Positions 1 through 6,951 of a DNA stretch of 23,038 bases are shown piece after piece; the first letter of the stretch is position 1; the number at the start of each line of letters is the position of its first letter. The notes beneath the pieces are model-generated. The model saw nothing but the letters and a program-made list of their open reading frames with translations. It ran no database searches and was not told the origin of the DNA. The stretch comes from JBOFCS01 sp051646185 (GTDB lineage: Bacteria > Actinomycetota > Actinomycetes > Mycobacteriales > Mycobacteriaceae), in contig JBOFCS010000177.1 in the NCBI GenBank assembly GCA_051646185.1, positions 1-23,038 on the forward strand, given 5' to 3'. The translations under genes and the position numbers were made by a program.

Positions 1-2
1 CT

Positions 3-779
3 TACTTAAGTATGCAAATCCCTGCTTGGGTGGAAGTAACCGAGGGTGAGGTACCAACAACTTTGTCCTACCATAAGGACCGAATTCTTAATCCCACAGC
101 CAATTCTGATGGCCATAGCATTCGGCAACCACTAGGACGCACCATTCTTGTTAGCCTCTGGGGCAACGGCACAATTCGAGTGTTAACCGGTTTCCTTACT
201 CTTTTTATCGCTTTTGTTGCCAAAGAACATGATGCCGAAGGAATAGTGCAGCTAGCGATGATTGGCTTAGTTGGTGCAGCCGCCGGTGTTGGCAACTTCA
301 CCGGAAATGCAGCTGGCGCTCGACTCAAACTCGGACGACCTGCAGTATTGGTACTACGTTGTACCGCAGCAGTCACCATCGCGTCTATAATTGTTGCTCT
401 GACCGGAAACTTAATTGCAGTAGCAATCGCTGCTCTTATTGCTTCCGGTGCCAGCGCCATTGCCAAGGTTTCCCTTGACTCTTCGATCCAAGATGATCTC
501 CCCGAGGCTTCTCGAGCATCGGCATTCGGCAGATCTGAAACTGTCCTGCAACTGAGTTGGGTACTTGGTGGAGCACTCGGGGTTCTCCTACCTAAGGAAC
601 TGTGGATTGGTTTCACAGTAATCTCAGTATTGTTGGCAATCGGATCTACTCAAACAGTCCTCACGTATCGTGGTTTATCTTTGATCCCCGGCTTTGGTGG
701 GAATCGTCCCGCTAAAGCCGAACGTGAAGAACTCCAAGCAACAGAGAGCTACCACAGTAAAAATTTAGGGAAGCAATGA
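3..779 (+). CDS. MFS-type permease, C-terminal part (cut by window edge)
   Basis: The reading frame is open to the first base of the window, so this is the 3' part of a larger membrane transporter. The first in-window ATG (position 12) is probably internal. What remains begins with a hydrophilic stretch (PAWVEVTEGEVP, a loop before the second half), then a TM helix around residues 45-70 and three or four more hydrophobic glycine/alanine-rich segments (about 78-100, 112-150, 175-215), and ends in a charged cytoplasmic tail. This is the pattern of the second half of a major facilitator permease. Its place beside a DUF2771 gene matches the mycobacterial Rv0876c/Rv0875c pair as I remember it. The stop overlaps the next start (ATGA, 776-779), implying translational coupling. 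Substrate cannot be inferred. Confidence 0.8.
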   Translation, partial: YLSMQIPAWVEVTEGEVPTTLSYHKDRILNPTANSDGHSIRQPLGRTILVSLWGNGTIRVLTGFLTLFIAFVAKEHDAEGIVQLAMIGLVGAAAGVGNFTGNAAGARLKLGRPAVLVLRCTAAVTIASIIVALTGNLIAVAIAALIASGASAIAKVSLDSSIQDDLPEASRASAFGRSETVLQLSWVLGGALGVLLPKELWIGFTVISVLLAIGSTQTVLTYRGLSLIPGFGGNRPAKAEREELQATESYHSKNLGKQ

Positions 780-1309
780 CATTCGCGCAACTATTTTCCA
801 CCCTCACCAGTCGAACTAAAAAAATACTGGCAGTCATCGCAGTACTGTTTTTAACAACAGTGGTAGCGATGACACTTGTCATTCTTAAGCTTAATGCTGA
901 TCATCAAAAACCTCTACCTACTATCAGCGCCTTTACCAACGGCACATTGGTTATCGCAAAACCATTGAGCTACTGCAATATTCGTCGTGAAGATTGTGTA
1001 GAAGGCACCGCACCTAATCTCACCGCACCAGTTGGATCTGTTATCCAACTGGTCCTTCCTCCGGAAATCAGCGCTGCACCGTGGAAACTTACCATCGAAT
1101 ATCTCGGACCTGAGGGCTCAGAAATTGAGAACCGATTCTTTCGTCCAGAGGAACGAAAATCAATAACCATCGGCAATAAGCAAGAAACTCGACAATTACT
1201 CACTATCGAAGTACAACTGCCTTCAGCAGTCGTTACCGAAGAAGGGTTACCTTTGCCCCGGGCATTCTGGTCAATAAATACCACACCAAAAAGCTTGCTT
1301 GCCAATTAA
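776..1309 (+). CDS. DUF2771 family membrane-anchored protein
   Basis: A 177-residue protein with a basic N-terminus (TSRTKK), one strongly hydrophobic helix at about residues 17-38 and an extracytoplasmic remainder that looks beta-rich. This is the usual form of the DUF2771 family found in Corynebacterium and Mycobacterium (Rv0875c-like). There is no lipobox cysteine at the end of the hydrophobic stretch, so an uncleaved anchor or ordinary signal peptide fits better than a lipoprotein. Two cysteines close together (SYCNIRREDC, about residues 67-73) could form a disulfide. It starts inside the stop of the permease upstream (ATGA), so the two are co-translated. Function is unknown. It ends 8 bp from the convergent cold-shock gene, leaving no room for a separate terminator. 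Confidence 0.8.
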   Translation: MTFAQLFSTLTSRTKKILAVIAVLFLTTVVAMTLVILKLNADHQKPLPTISAFTNGTLVIAKPLSYCNIRREDCVEGTAPNLTAPVGSVIQLVLPPEISAAPWKLTIEYLGPEGSEIENRFFRPEERKSITIGNKQETRQLLTIEVQLPSAVVTEEGLPLPRAFWSINTTPKSLLAN

Positions 1310-1317
1310 TCTTGACG

Positions 1318-1731
1318 TTAAGCATCTAACTCTCGAGCCACCGCACGAACAACCTCAGAAATGCGCTGAGCCGTCTTACGGTCAGGATATTTACCTTTAC
1401 GTAGTTCCGGCTGAATAGCACTCTCCAACAAGGTAATCATGTCCTCGACCATGCCATGTAACTCGTCAGGGGTATGTTTACGCTCGACTTGCTCCTTGCG
1501 CCCTTGGCTCCCACTTCTGACGCTTGGGGCTGGCTCCAACACTTTAAGACTCAACGCTTGCGGTCCACGACGTCCTGCTGCCATCCCGAACTCTACTTTT
1601 TGACCAGCTTTGAGTCCGTCAACACCCGGTGGCAATGCTGATGAGCGCACGTAGACGTCTTCGCCATCTTCCTGAGCCAGAAAGCCAAAGCCCTTTTCTA
1701 CGTCGTACCACTTCACTTTGCCGGTCGGCAC
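1318..1731 (-). CDS. cspB: Cold-shock domain protein with helical C-terminal extension (CspB-like)
   Basis: The first 65 or so residues are a cold-shock domain: GKVKWYDVEKGFGFL carries RNP1 (KGFGF) and DVYVRSSAL corresponds to RNP2, both single-stranded nucleic acid-binding motifs. Unlike 67-residue classical Csp proteins, it continues with a basic linker (about 70-85) and a helical segment rich in E, R and L (HTPDELHGMVEDMITLLES to the end). This matches the 135-residue mycobacterial Rv0871 product. I start it at the GTG at 1731, giving MPTGKVKWY as in the mycobacterial protein, behind AGGTGAG. The GTG at 1740 is the alternative, adding three residues. It probably acts as an RNA chaperone; the tail's role is not established. 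It is divergent from yccF across roughly 300 bp. Confidence 0.85.
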   Translation of the reverse strand: MPTGKVKWYDVEKGFGFLAQEDGEDVYVRSSALPPGVDGLKAGQKVEFGMAAGRRGPQALSLKVLEPAPSVRSGSQGRKEQVERKHTPDELHGMVEDMITLLESAIQPELRKGKYPDRKTAQRISEVVRAVARELDA

Positions 1732-2030
1732 CGCACTCACCTACTTCTCATTGATCACAAGCACACGGATACAACAAACTGCTTAACACCTGCATTCCCA
1801 TACTACTCAGAAGCATAAGCAGACCCGTCGAAGTGTTACACCGGATGCAACTGCCGTATCACCATGCTGCCCGATAAGCCTAGTTTTGTGCATCTGAATT
1901 TTGAGCATTTGACATCATCGTCCTAGCGATATTGCGTGGCGCAAACCGTATAGCGCATAGGCTACCTAAAACCCTTTAAAGGTCATTTATGAATTACAGT
2001 AGGCTTCTCACTCACCACAAAGGAGCTAAC

Positions 2031-2429
2031 ATGCGCTTATTGCTCAATGTCATATGGCTAATTTTTGGTGGGCTATGGCTGGCACTTGGATACCTGCTCG
2101 CCGGAATCCTCTGTTGCCTACTCATTGTCACCATTCCTTTCGGGATCGCCAGCTTCCGCATTGCTCGCTACGCCCTGTGGCCCTTTGGAAACACCATCAT
2201 TGATAAACCCGGTGTTCATCCAGCAGCCCTGGTGGGAAACATTATTTGGGTTATTATCGCCGGAATATGGTTGTCCATCGGCCACCTCCTATCCGCATTT
2301 GCTATGGCAATCACGATAATCGGGATTCCTTTGGCAATAGCAAATCTTAAGATGATCCCTATTTCATTGATGCCTTTGGGAAAGCACGTGGTGTCCTCTC
2401 ATCTTGATAGCTCTAACATGGCAACCTAG
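2031..2429 (+). CDS. yccF: YccF domain inner-membrane protein
   Basis: A 132-residue hydrophobic protein built from two tandem copies of the YccF unit: NVIWLIFGGLWLALGYLL...IPFGIA...PFG, then NIIWVIIAGIWLSIGHLL...IPLAIA...PLG, about 66 residues apart. Each has two membrane segments, so about four in all. The start is set by a strong ribosome site (AAAGGAG, 2019-2025) before the ATG at 2031. An in-frame ATG at 1989 would add 14 hydrophilic residues and swallow that site. The gene ends 15 bp before moaA, so they are probably co-transcribed, as in the mycobacterial Rv0870c-moaA2 arrangement. Molecular function is unknown; nothing in the sequence ties it to molybdenum cofactor beyond position. 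Confidence 0.85.
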   Translation: MRLLLNVIWLIFGGLWLALGYLLAGILCCLLIVTIPFGIASFRIARYALWPFGNTIIDKPGVHPAALVGNIIWVIIAGIWLSIGHLLSAFAMAITIIGIPLAIANLKMIPISLMPLGKHVVSSHLDSSNMAT

Positions 2430-2444
2430 GTCTAGAGTCTAACT

Positions 2445-3506
2445 GTGCGTACAGTTGAATTGGGGATTCCGCTCCCTAGCGGTGCCACTGATAAATTGCC
2501 GCAAACGGCAACAAGTGGTCCACTACTTGATTCGCACGGGCGGGTTGCAACTGATTTACGAATATCACTGACAGATCGGTGCAATCTGCGGTGCACCTAC
2601 TGCATGCCAGCAGAAGGACTCGAATGGATTCCTTCTGCTGAACTCCTTAATCAACAAGAACTTTTACGGTTAATACGGATAGCTGTCACCGATCTTGGCA
2701 TAACCGCAATTCGCTTCACTGGGGGTGAGCCACTGCTCCGGAAAGATTTACCGGAAATTATTGCCGGAGCGGCTTCCTTACTCCCCAGAGCCGAGCTCTC
2801 AGTAACAACAAATGGTCTTGGCTTGGCTCACAGAGCCCAGGAGTTACAAGCCGCCGGGCTTGACCGGGTTAATGTTTCACTTGACACCATTAACCGCCAC
2901 CGTTTTGCTGAGATCACCCGACGTGATCGACTACCCGAGGTCATTCAAGGGTTAGCTGCCGCAGCAGCAGCTGGGCTACAGCCGGTCAAAGTTAACGCAG
3001 TACTCGACTTTAAACATGGACTAACCGATGCAGTGGAACTACTAGCTTTCTGCATTGCGCACAGTTATGAACTCCGGATTATCGAACAAATGCCTCTGGA
3101 TGCTGGTCGCCAGTGGGATCGGAGCCAGATGCATACCGCCAAAAATATTTTGACGGCACTATCGGCTCACTTCTCGCTCACCGAACATCCCATCACTCGA
3201 GGTTCCGCCCCTGCCGAGCGCTGGTTGGTCGACGGTGGCCCCGCTAGCGTAGGCATTATTGCTTCGGTAACCCGGCCGTTTTGTGGAGATTGCGATCGCA
3301 CTCGCCTCACCGCCGATGGGCAAATAAGGAATTGTCTATTTGCGTCAACAGAAACCGACTTGCGTAGATTGCTCCGCTCTGGCGTTTCCGACCAAGACAT
3401 TGCTTTACAGTGGCGTGCAGCAATGTGGGGGAAACTTCCCGGGCACGGGGTAAACGATCCACATTTTCTCCAGCCGCACAGACCGATGAGCGCCATCGGC
3501 GGATAG
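2445..3506 (+). CDS. moaA: GTP 3',8-cyclase MoaA (radical SAM)
   Basis: It catalyses the first step of molybdenum cofactor synthesis, radical rearrangement of GTP to 3',8-cyclo-GTP, which MoaC converts to cPMP. The radical SAM motif CNLRCTYC (Cys46, 50, 53) binds one 4Fe-4S cluster; GGEP follows at about 94-97. The second, substrate-binding cluster is at FCGDCDRTR...RNCLF (Cys280, 283, 297). The C-terminus ends in GG, typical of MoaA. At 353 residues it has family length. The start is GTG, set 15 bp after yccF without a convincing Shine-Dalgarno sequence, suggesting translational coupling. The extra N-terminal 30 residues before HGRVATDLRISLTDRC are normal for actinobacterial MoaA. moaD follows after 6 bp. 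Confidence 0.96.
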   Translation: MRTVELGIPLPSGATDKLPQTATSGPLLDSHGRVATDLRISLTDRCNLRCTYCMPAEGLEWIPSAELLNQQELLRLIRIAVTDLGITAIRFTGGEPLLRKDLPEIIAGAASLLPRAELSVTTNGLGLAHRAQELQAAGLDRVNVSLDTINRHRFAEITRRDRLPEVIQGLAAAAAAGLQPVKVNAVLDFKHGLTDAVELLAFCIAHSYELRIIEQMPLDAGRQWDRSQMHTAKNILTALSAHFSLTEHPITRGSAPAERWLVDGGPASVGIIASVTRPFCGDCDRTRLTADGQIRNCLFASTETDLRRLLRSGVSDQDIALQWRAAMWGKLPGHGVNDPHFLQPHRPMSAIGG

Positions 3507-3512
3507 GAAATC

Positions 3513-3800
3513 ATGAATAGTTACTCTGCATCTCCCACTGAAGCTATCGGCATTACCGTTACGATCCGTTATTTTGCCGCCGCACGCTCAGCAGCAGGGG
3601 TAGAAGGCTGCACAATAAACATCTCGGATAAGTCTACGGTCGCCAACCTGCAATCCACCCTGGGTGAAAATAATCAGAAATTATCCGAAGTGCTTAGTAG
3701 ATGTTCTTTCCTACGGAACTCACGTGCAATTCTGGACTTAAGCACCGTCTTGCACGAGGGTGACACAATCGATGTACTACCTCCATTTGCCGGAGGTTAG
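3513..3800 (+). CDS. moaD: Molybdopterin synthase sulfur carrier subunit MoaD
   Basis: A 95-residue ubiquitin-like sulfur carrier (ThiS/MoaD family). It has an N-terminal beta strand (ITVTIRYFAAARSAAG), the usual DTIDVLPPFAGG end, and the C-terminal Gly94-Gly95 that is adenylated and thiocarboxylated before sulfur transfer to cPMP in MoaE. The ATG is preceded by AGGAAATC, and the gene lies 6 bp after moaA, so both are on one transcript. The first 13 residues before the fold are a slightly long leader for the family; no internal ATG offers an alternative. Its partner MoaE is encoded about 3.2 kb away on the opposite strand, on the far side of rpf1, as in mycobacteria. Confidence 0.93.
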   Translation: MNSYSASPTEAIGITVTIRYFAAARSAAGVEGCTINISDKSTVANLQSTLGENNQKLSEVLSRCSFLRNSRAILDLSTVLHEGDTIDVLPPFAGG

Positions 3801-3846
3801 AGAAAGTACCAAAAAGTAGGATTAGGCTCGTAAGCCTGCCGGTAAA

Positions 3847-3862
3847 TGTGAAATAAATCACA
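3847..3862 (+). promoter_or_regulatory. GlxR/CRP-type operator upstream of rpf1
   Basis: TGTGAAATAAATCACA is a perfect TGTGA-N6-TCACA palindrome, the consensus for the cAMP-responsive CRP-family regulator GlxR of corynebacteria. It lies 47 bp after moaD and about 430 bp before the rpf1 start, so it belongs to the rpf1 leader promoter. Corynebacterial rpf genes and M. tuberculosis rpfA are known targets of GlxR and CRP. A promoter must lie near here, but I see no -35/-10 pair I would commit to; TAGGGT at 3869-3874 is a possible -10. Confidence 0.8.
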
Positions 3863-4057
3863 TAACAATAGGGTAACAGTATGGCAACGATACGAAATCG
3901 CAAGGCCCTGAACAGCAGATAATGAGCGTTTTCCCAAGAAGGGCTAGATCTGTCGGCCTAGAATTGCTAGGCAGACTAAGAAGTGACTACTGGGCCTAAT
4001 CCACGTACGGTCAACTGCGGTCGGAATTTTCCAGATGACTCTGACCGTTCGGCCCGC

Positions 4058-4272
4058 CGCGCCAAACTCTGTCCCGCGGGTACCGAATCCCAACGAAACA
4101 TCCAGGGACGGAGACGGGGGACCCATGTCCCCAGCGGACAACGGTTGAGAAACGCTTCAGAGCTACGCCGCGGTTCTCAGCCTTGGGGTGAAGCCTCATC
4201 CCGGTTCCCACTGAGCCGGAAGAGGCCGAACGACCTCTCAGTTCGAACCCGACAGCTGACCTCGCAGGCGCG
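4058..4272 (+). promoter_or_regulatory. c-di-AMP riboswitch (ydaO-yuaA type) in rpf1 leader
   Basis: The 5' untranslated region of rpf1 carries the ydaO core elements in order. GCCAAACTCTGTC is at about 4061-4073, GGGGGACCCA at 4116-4125, GGGGTGAA at 4185-4192, and the conserved 3' core (CGAACCCGACAGC, then TGACCTCGCAGGCG) at 4244-4270. The closing stem pairs CGCGCC (4058-4063) with GGCGCG (4267-4272). This class binds cyclic di-AMP and usually switches expression off when c-di-AMP is high; it is a known controller of rpf genes in Actinobacteria, including Streptomyces rpfA. The element ends only 3 bp before the purine-rich ribosome site of rpf1, so the expression platform may act on translation. 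At about 215 nt it is longer than Bacillus examples because its peripheral stems are extended. Confidence 0.93.
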
Positions 4273-4294
4273 TGTGGAGAGGATCTACATCTCT

Positions 4295-4927
4295 ATGAGC
4301 GGACGACATCGTAAGCCTACGACCACTGGTCGCACCATTGCCAAGCTTGCCGTAACAGGAGCCGTGATCAGCGGAGCTGGTTTTGGTTTAGCTGCCCCCG
4401 CAAACGCTGCCCCGGATTCAGATTGGGATCGCCTTGCACAGTGTGAGGCAGGTGGCAACTGGGCAATCAACACTGGCAACGGCTACCACGGCGGGCTGCA
4501 GTTCTCCCCCAGCACTTGGACAGCCAATGGTGGCGGCCGTTACGCCCCCACCGCAAATCTTGCCACCCGTGAACAGCAGATTGCCATTGCCGAGAACGTT
4601 CTCGCCACCCAAGGCTGGGGCGCATGGCCATCATGTTCTTCACGACTAGGGCTCTCTAGCCCGGCGACTCCACGCACCACACCTGAGGCTGTTGCTCCGG
4701 TTGCGCCTGCTGTTACCCTAGCCGCTGAGACCACAACACCAGCGAGCCAGTCCACCACCCTTGAGGTTAGTGCCATTTTTGCGCAGATTGACAGTGTCAT
4801 CAAATCTGCACAGGAACGCGGCTTTGTCATCCCGCAAGCGGTACTCGATCTTTACAATTCAGCCAAAGAGCAAAGCGTTAAAGCTGACTTGAGTTACATC
4901 AACAGCGTTCTCGCTTACCTTAAGTAA
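4295..4927 (+). CDS. rpf1: Resuscitation-promoting factor Rpf1 (secreted muralytic enzyme)
   Basis: A secreted peptidoglycan-cleaving protein of 210 residues, of the type that stimulates regrowth of dormant actinobacteria. Residues 1-39 form a signal peptide (basic GRHRK, hydrophobic core, cleavage after PANAA or PANA). The Rpf domain spans about 42-118: WDRLAQCEAGGNW contains the catalytic Glu51, GGLQFSPSTW is the family signature, and Cys50 with Cys114 should form the conserved disulfide. A Pro/Thr/Ala linker (about 122-155) leads to a short helical tail (156-210). There is no LysM or G5 domain, which separates it from Rpf2. The ATG follows GGAGAGGA (4276-4283) directly after the riboswitch. 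The frame runs open upstream, but those codons are the leader RNA. It corresponds in position to rpfA of M. tuberculosis. Confidence 0.95.
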   Translation: MSGRHRKPTTTGRTIAKLAVTGAVISGAGFGLAAPANAAPDSDWDRLAQCEAGGNWAINTGNGYHGGLQFSPSTWTANGGGRYAPTANLATREQQIAIAENVLATQGWGAWPSCSSRLGLSSPATPRTTPEAVAPVAPAVTLAAETTTPASQSTTLEVSAIFAQIDSVIKSAQERGFVIPQAVLDLYNSAKEQSVKADLSYINSVLAYLK

Positions 4928-4928
4928 G

Positions 4929-4994
4929 GTTTATCTACTTCCGTAGATAAACAGGCCCGAAAATCTCTGTACAACAGAGATTTTCGGGCTTTAC
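4929..4994 (+). terminator. Tandem hairpins: rho-independent terminator of rpf1
   Basis: Two hairpins follow the rpf1 stop directly. The first is a perfect 10-bp stem (GTTTATCTAC / GTAGATAAAC, 4929-4938 and 4943-4952, loop TTCC). The second is a perfect 16-bp stem (4955-4970 and 4974-4989) with a 3-nt loop, followed by TTACTTATTT. The T tract is interrupted but the second stem is strong. Confidence 0.88.
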
Positions 4995-5266
4995 TTATTT
5001 GTCACTCACAAAAGATTCCGTTACCTACTCCTCACAAAACGCAAACCCTAACCGAACGATAGCTTTCATCAATTAACTACTTGCTATTCACTTAATGTAC
5101 ATATTCGGCATGCACGATAGGTTCACCTCAAGCAAGGGAATAGTCGTAACGTCGACCTACCTCAACATAATGAATTATTTTGAGCTCAAGTCAGTTTCGG
5201 CAATTCCGCCCAGGGGACATAATGCAAGGCCAATCAACTCTCTAATCCGAGACTATGAGGACAAAA
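4995..5266. other. Intergenic stretch between rpf1 terminator and secreted-protein gene
   Basis: About 270 bp without a convincing gene. It is AT-rich and must hold the promoter of the downstream secreted-protein gene, but I see no clear -35/-10 pair. TTGCTA at 5081 lacks a matching -10 at normal spacing. An imperfect inverted repeat, ATAAT-GA-ATTAT, lies at 5167-5178. No RNA gene is recognisable. Confidence 0.5.
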
Positions 5267-6016
5267 GTGAAGTTCACAAAAATTTCAGCCATCTCAGCGC
5301 TTGTCATCGGCGCAATGAGTATCGCTGCTGGTACCGCAAATGCAGCTCCCGGTGAGCTCAGCAACGACCAGGCAACCATCAACTACTCAGTCAGTCAGGT
5401 TAATGACGCTGCTGTCATCACTATTGACTCAGGATCCTTCGCCGCTGAAGACCAAAAGCTTCTCATTCGTGACAATGCCGGAATTGTTGTTGACGGTGTT
5501 CCACTGTCATACGAATACAATGGCATTTCCTACCCTGTTACTGCTGAAATCCACGGTGATTCAGCAACATTAACCCCTGTAACTGATCCAGCCGCCGGGA
5601 CTTCAACCGGAGCGGCAGTTCCTGTTATCCACCAAGATGATCTCCCTGCCGCCGTCTCGGCAGTGAAAGATCAGATCTCGCTAGCAGCTACCGTTGGTAC
5701 CATCATCGGTACCGTTATCGCCGGTGGTCTTGGCTGCCTCCTTGCGACCGGAGTTACCGTCATTCCCGCGATACTGGGTGGCACCGCAATTTCTCTACCA
5801 ACGGGGCTCCTATCTGGACCTTTAGCCGCGATTCTCACACCAATCATCGCCGTAGCAGGTCCTATCGCGATCATTGGGGCTGCTTGTGCCGTTGGTGCAA
5901 TCACCTTCGCACCGCTTGGAGCTATCACCGGGGTTATCCTGGTAGGTCTGCCAGCAGTTATTGCTTCAGCTCCACAGTTCATTGATGTTCTTCAGCGTCC
6001 AGCAGTGGTGAAGTAG
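5267..6016 (+). CDS. Secreted protein of unknown function with glycine-rich hydrophobic C-terminal half
   Basis: I do not recognise a named domain. With the GTG start at 5267 the product is 249 residues and opens with a textbook signal peptide (MKFTKISAISALVIGAMSIAAGTANA, cleavage near residue 26). Residues 27-135 are hydrophilic and look beta-rich (ITIDSGSFAAEDQKLLIRD, VPLSYEYNGISYPVTAEI). Residues 138-236 are almost entirely G, A, I, V, L, T and P, with enough length for three or four membrane segments, two cysteines (157, 207) and a VLQRP tail. The GTG start has AGGA five bases upstream; the ATG at 5255 adds four residues but has no ribosome site. It could be a cell-envelope protein inserting into the mycomembrane or plasma membrane. 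It is flanked by terminators on both sides, so it is probably its own transcription unit. Confidence 0.8.
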   Translation: MKFTKISAISALVIGAMSIAAGTANAAPGELSNDQATINYSVSQVNDAAVITIDSGSFAAEDQKLLIRDNAGIVVDGVPLSYEYNGISYPVTAEIHGDSATLTPVTDPAAGTSTGAAVPVIHQDDLPAAVSAVKDQISLAATVGTIIGTVIAGGLGCLLATGVTVIPAILGGTAISLPTGLLSGPLAAILTPIIAVAGPIAIIGAACAVGAITFAPLGAITGVILVGLPAVIASAPQFIDVLQRPAVVK

Positions 6017-6056
6017 CAATATCATTGACTAATCCGGCGGCATACCGCTAGTCATT

Positions 6057-6107
6057 TCTGGGTCCGCTTGGCGCAAAGATCAGCCAAGCGGACCCAGAAG
6101 ATTTTGT
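6057..6107 (+). terminator. Rho-independent terminator after the secreted-protein gene
   Basis: A perfect 16-bp stem (6057-6072 with 6083-6098, ending GCTTGGC / GCCAAGC around a 10-nt loop) is followed by AGATTTTGTT. It sits 41 bp after the stop at 6016. A second, smaller interrupted hairpin (TGACTA / TAGTCA with an inner GCGG / CCGC, 6026-6054) lies between the stop and the terminator. Confidence 0.88.
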
Positions 6108-6188
6108 TGCATAACCAACGATCAAACTTATTCCCTATATCTACTACGGTCAATTTTCATCAATGCACCAAGCGAAAGGTCACAAGCT

Positions 6189-6917
6189 ATGCGAGGATCT
6201 ACCATCAAGGCCATTCTTTTATCTTTCGGCCTAGGGGTTTTCACTCTGACATCGATGAATACTGCACAAGCTGAGCCTACCGCCACACTTGGTGCCGGAT
6301 CCGGAATCATTGTTTCCGAAAAGAAAATCTGTAGTTTAACCGCGGTCGGGTACGACAAATTCACCAATCTTATTGGGCTCACCGCAGGACATTGTGGAAA
6401 TGTAGGAGACTCTATCTCTGCAGAAGAGTCCTATAGGCTTGGCGCTGTCGGGACCATTGTAAGGGTCAATGCCGACTTGGACTATGCCGTTATTACTTTG
6501 GATACAACCAAAGTAACTCCGCTAGCAAGTGTTGGTGGACTTACTTTTTCAGGACTGGGACCAGATCCACAACAGGGAAATCTTGCTTGCAAAAATGGCA
6601 GAACAACTGGAGTGGATTGTGGGATCGTCTGGGGTCCAGCCGATGTCAGCCCCCACTCTTTTTACAATCAAACATGTTCACGCCCTGGTGACTCCGGTGG
6701 TCCAGTGGTTGTTAATGGTCGACTCATAGGGATGAATAACGGCAACGTTGGGACCTACAACATTGGCGGCATTGTTGGACTCAATTTCGACCTAACCTGC
6801 ACCACACCATTCTTTGCCATCCACAACCCAGCGCTGACCACCTCGATCACCGCAATACTTAATGACATTAATTCCAGCAGTGGTGCCGGAATTGGTTTTA
6901 CCCCATTAGTTGGCTAA
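6189..6917 (+). CDS. Secreted chymotrypsin-like serine protease (peptidase family S1)
   Basis: A 242-residue exported protease. Residues 1-28 are a signal peptide (cleavage after AQA). The catalytic triad is visible: His68 in LTAGHCG, Asp98 in ADLDYAVI, and Ser169 in RPGDSGGPV. Six cysteines (48, 69, 134, 144, 163, 204) can pair as in trypsin-fold proteins: 48-69 at the His loop, 134-144, and 163-204 around the Ser loop. There is no long pro-region, and nothing after the catalytic domain except a short tail (about 214-242, ending GAGIGFTPLVG). The start ATG has GAAAGG eight bases upstream. Physiological substrate cannot be read from sequence. It runs convergent to moaE, with 34 bp between the stops and no obvious terminator there. 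It could be processing, nutritional or host-directed. Confidence 0.93.
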   Translation: MRGSTIKAILLSFGLGVFTLTSMNTAQAEPTATLGAGSGIIVSEKKICSLTAVGYDKFTNLIGLTAGHCGNVGDSISAEESYRLGAVGTIVRVNADLDYAVITLDTTKVTPLASVGGLTFSGLGPDPQQGNLACKNGRTTGVDCGIVWGPADVSPHSFYNQTCSRPGDSGGPVVVNGRLIGMNNGNVGTYNIGGIVGLNFDLTCTTPFFAIHNPALTTSITAILNDINSSSGAGIGFTPLVG

Positions 6918-6951
6918 CAGCTGGGTGGGTAGTGATACCTAAGACCAATAG

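Noticed and set aside
1909..1940. TTGACA at 1909 as -35 of a yccF-moaA promoter
   Set aside because: No acceptable -10 at 16-18 bp downstream.
1989..2030. Upstream ATG start for the YccF gene
   Set aside because: It would add 14 hydrophilic residues and place the strong AAAGGAG site inside the coding region; the ATG at 2031 is correctly spaced from that site.
3779..3837. Hairpins at the moaD end (ACCTCC/GGAGGT and AGGCT/AGCCT) as a terminator
   Set aside because: Neither is followed by a T-run; the stems are only 5-6 bp.
3983..4294. Open frame upstream of rpf1 as a 104-residue N-terminal extension
   Set aside because: The bases are the leader and riboswitch; the predicted residues precede a perfect signal peptide and have no domain character.
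5095..5355. 86-codon ORF before the secreted-protein gene
   Set aside because: No ribosome site, unlike-protein composition, and it overlaps the start of the real gene in another frame.
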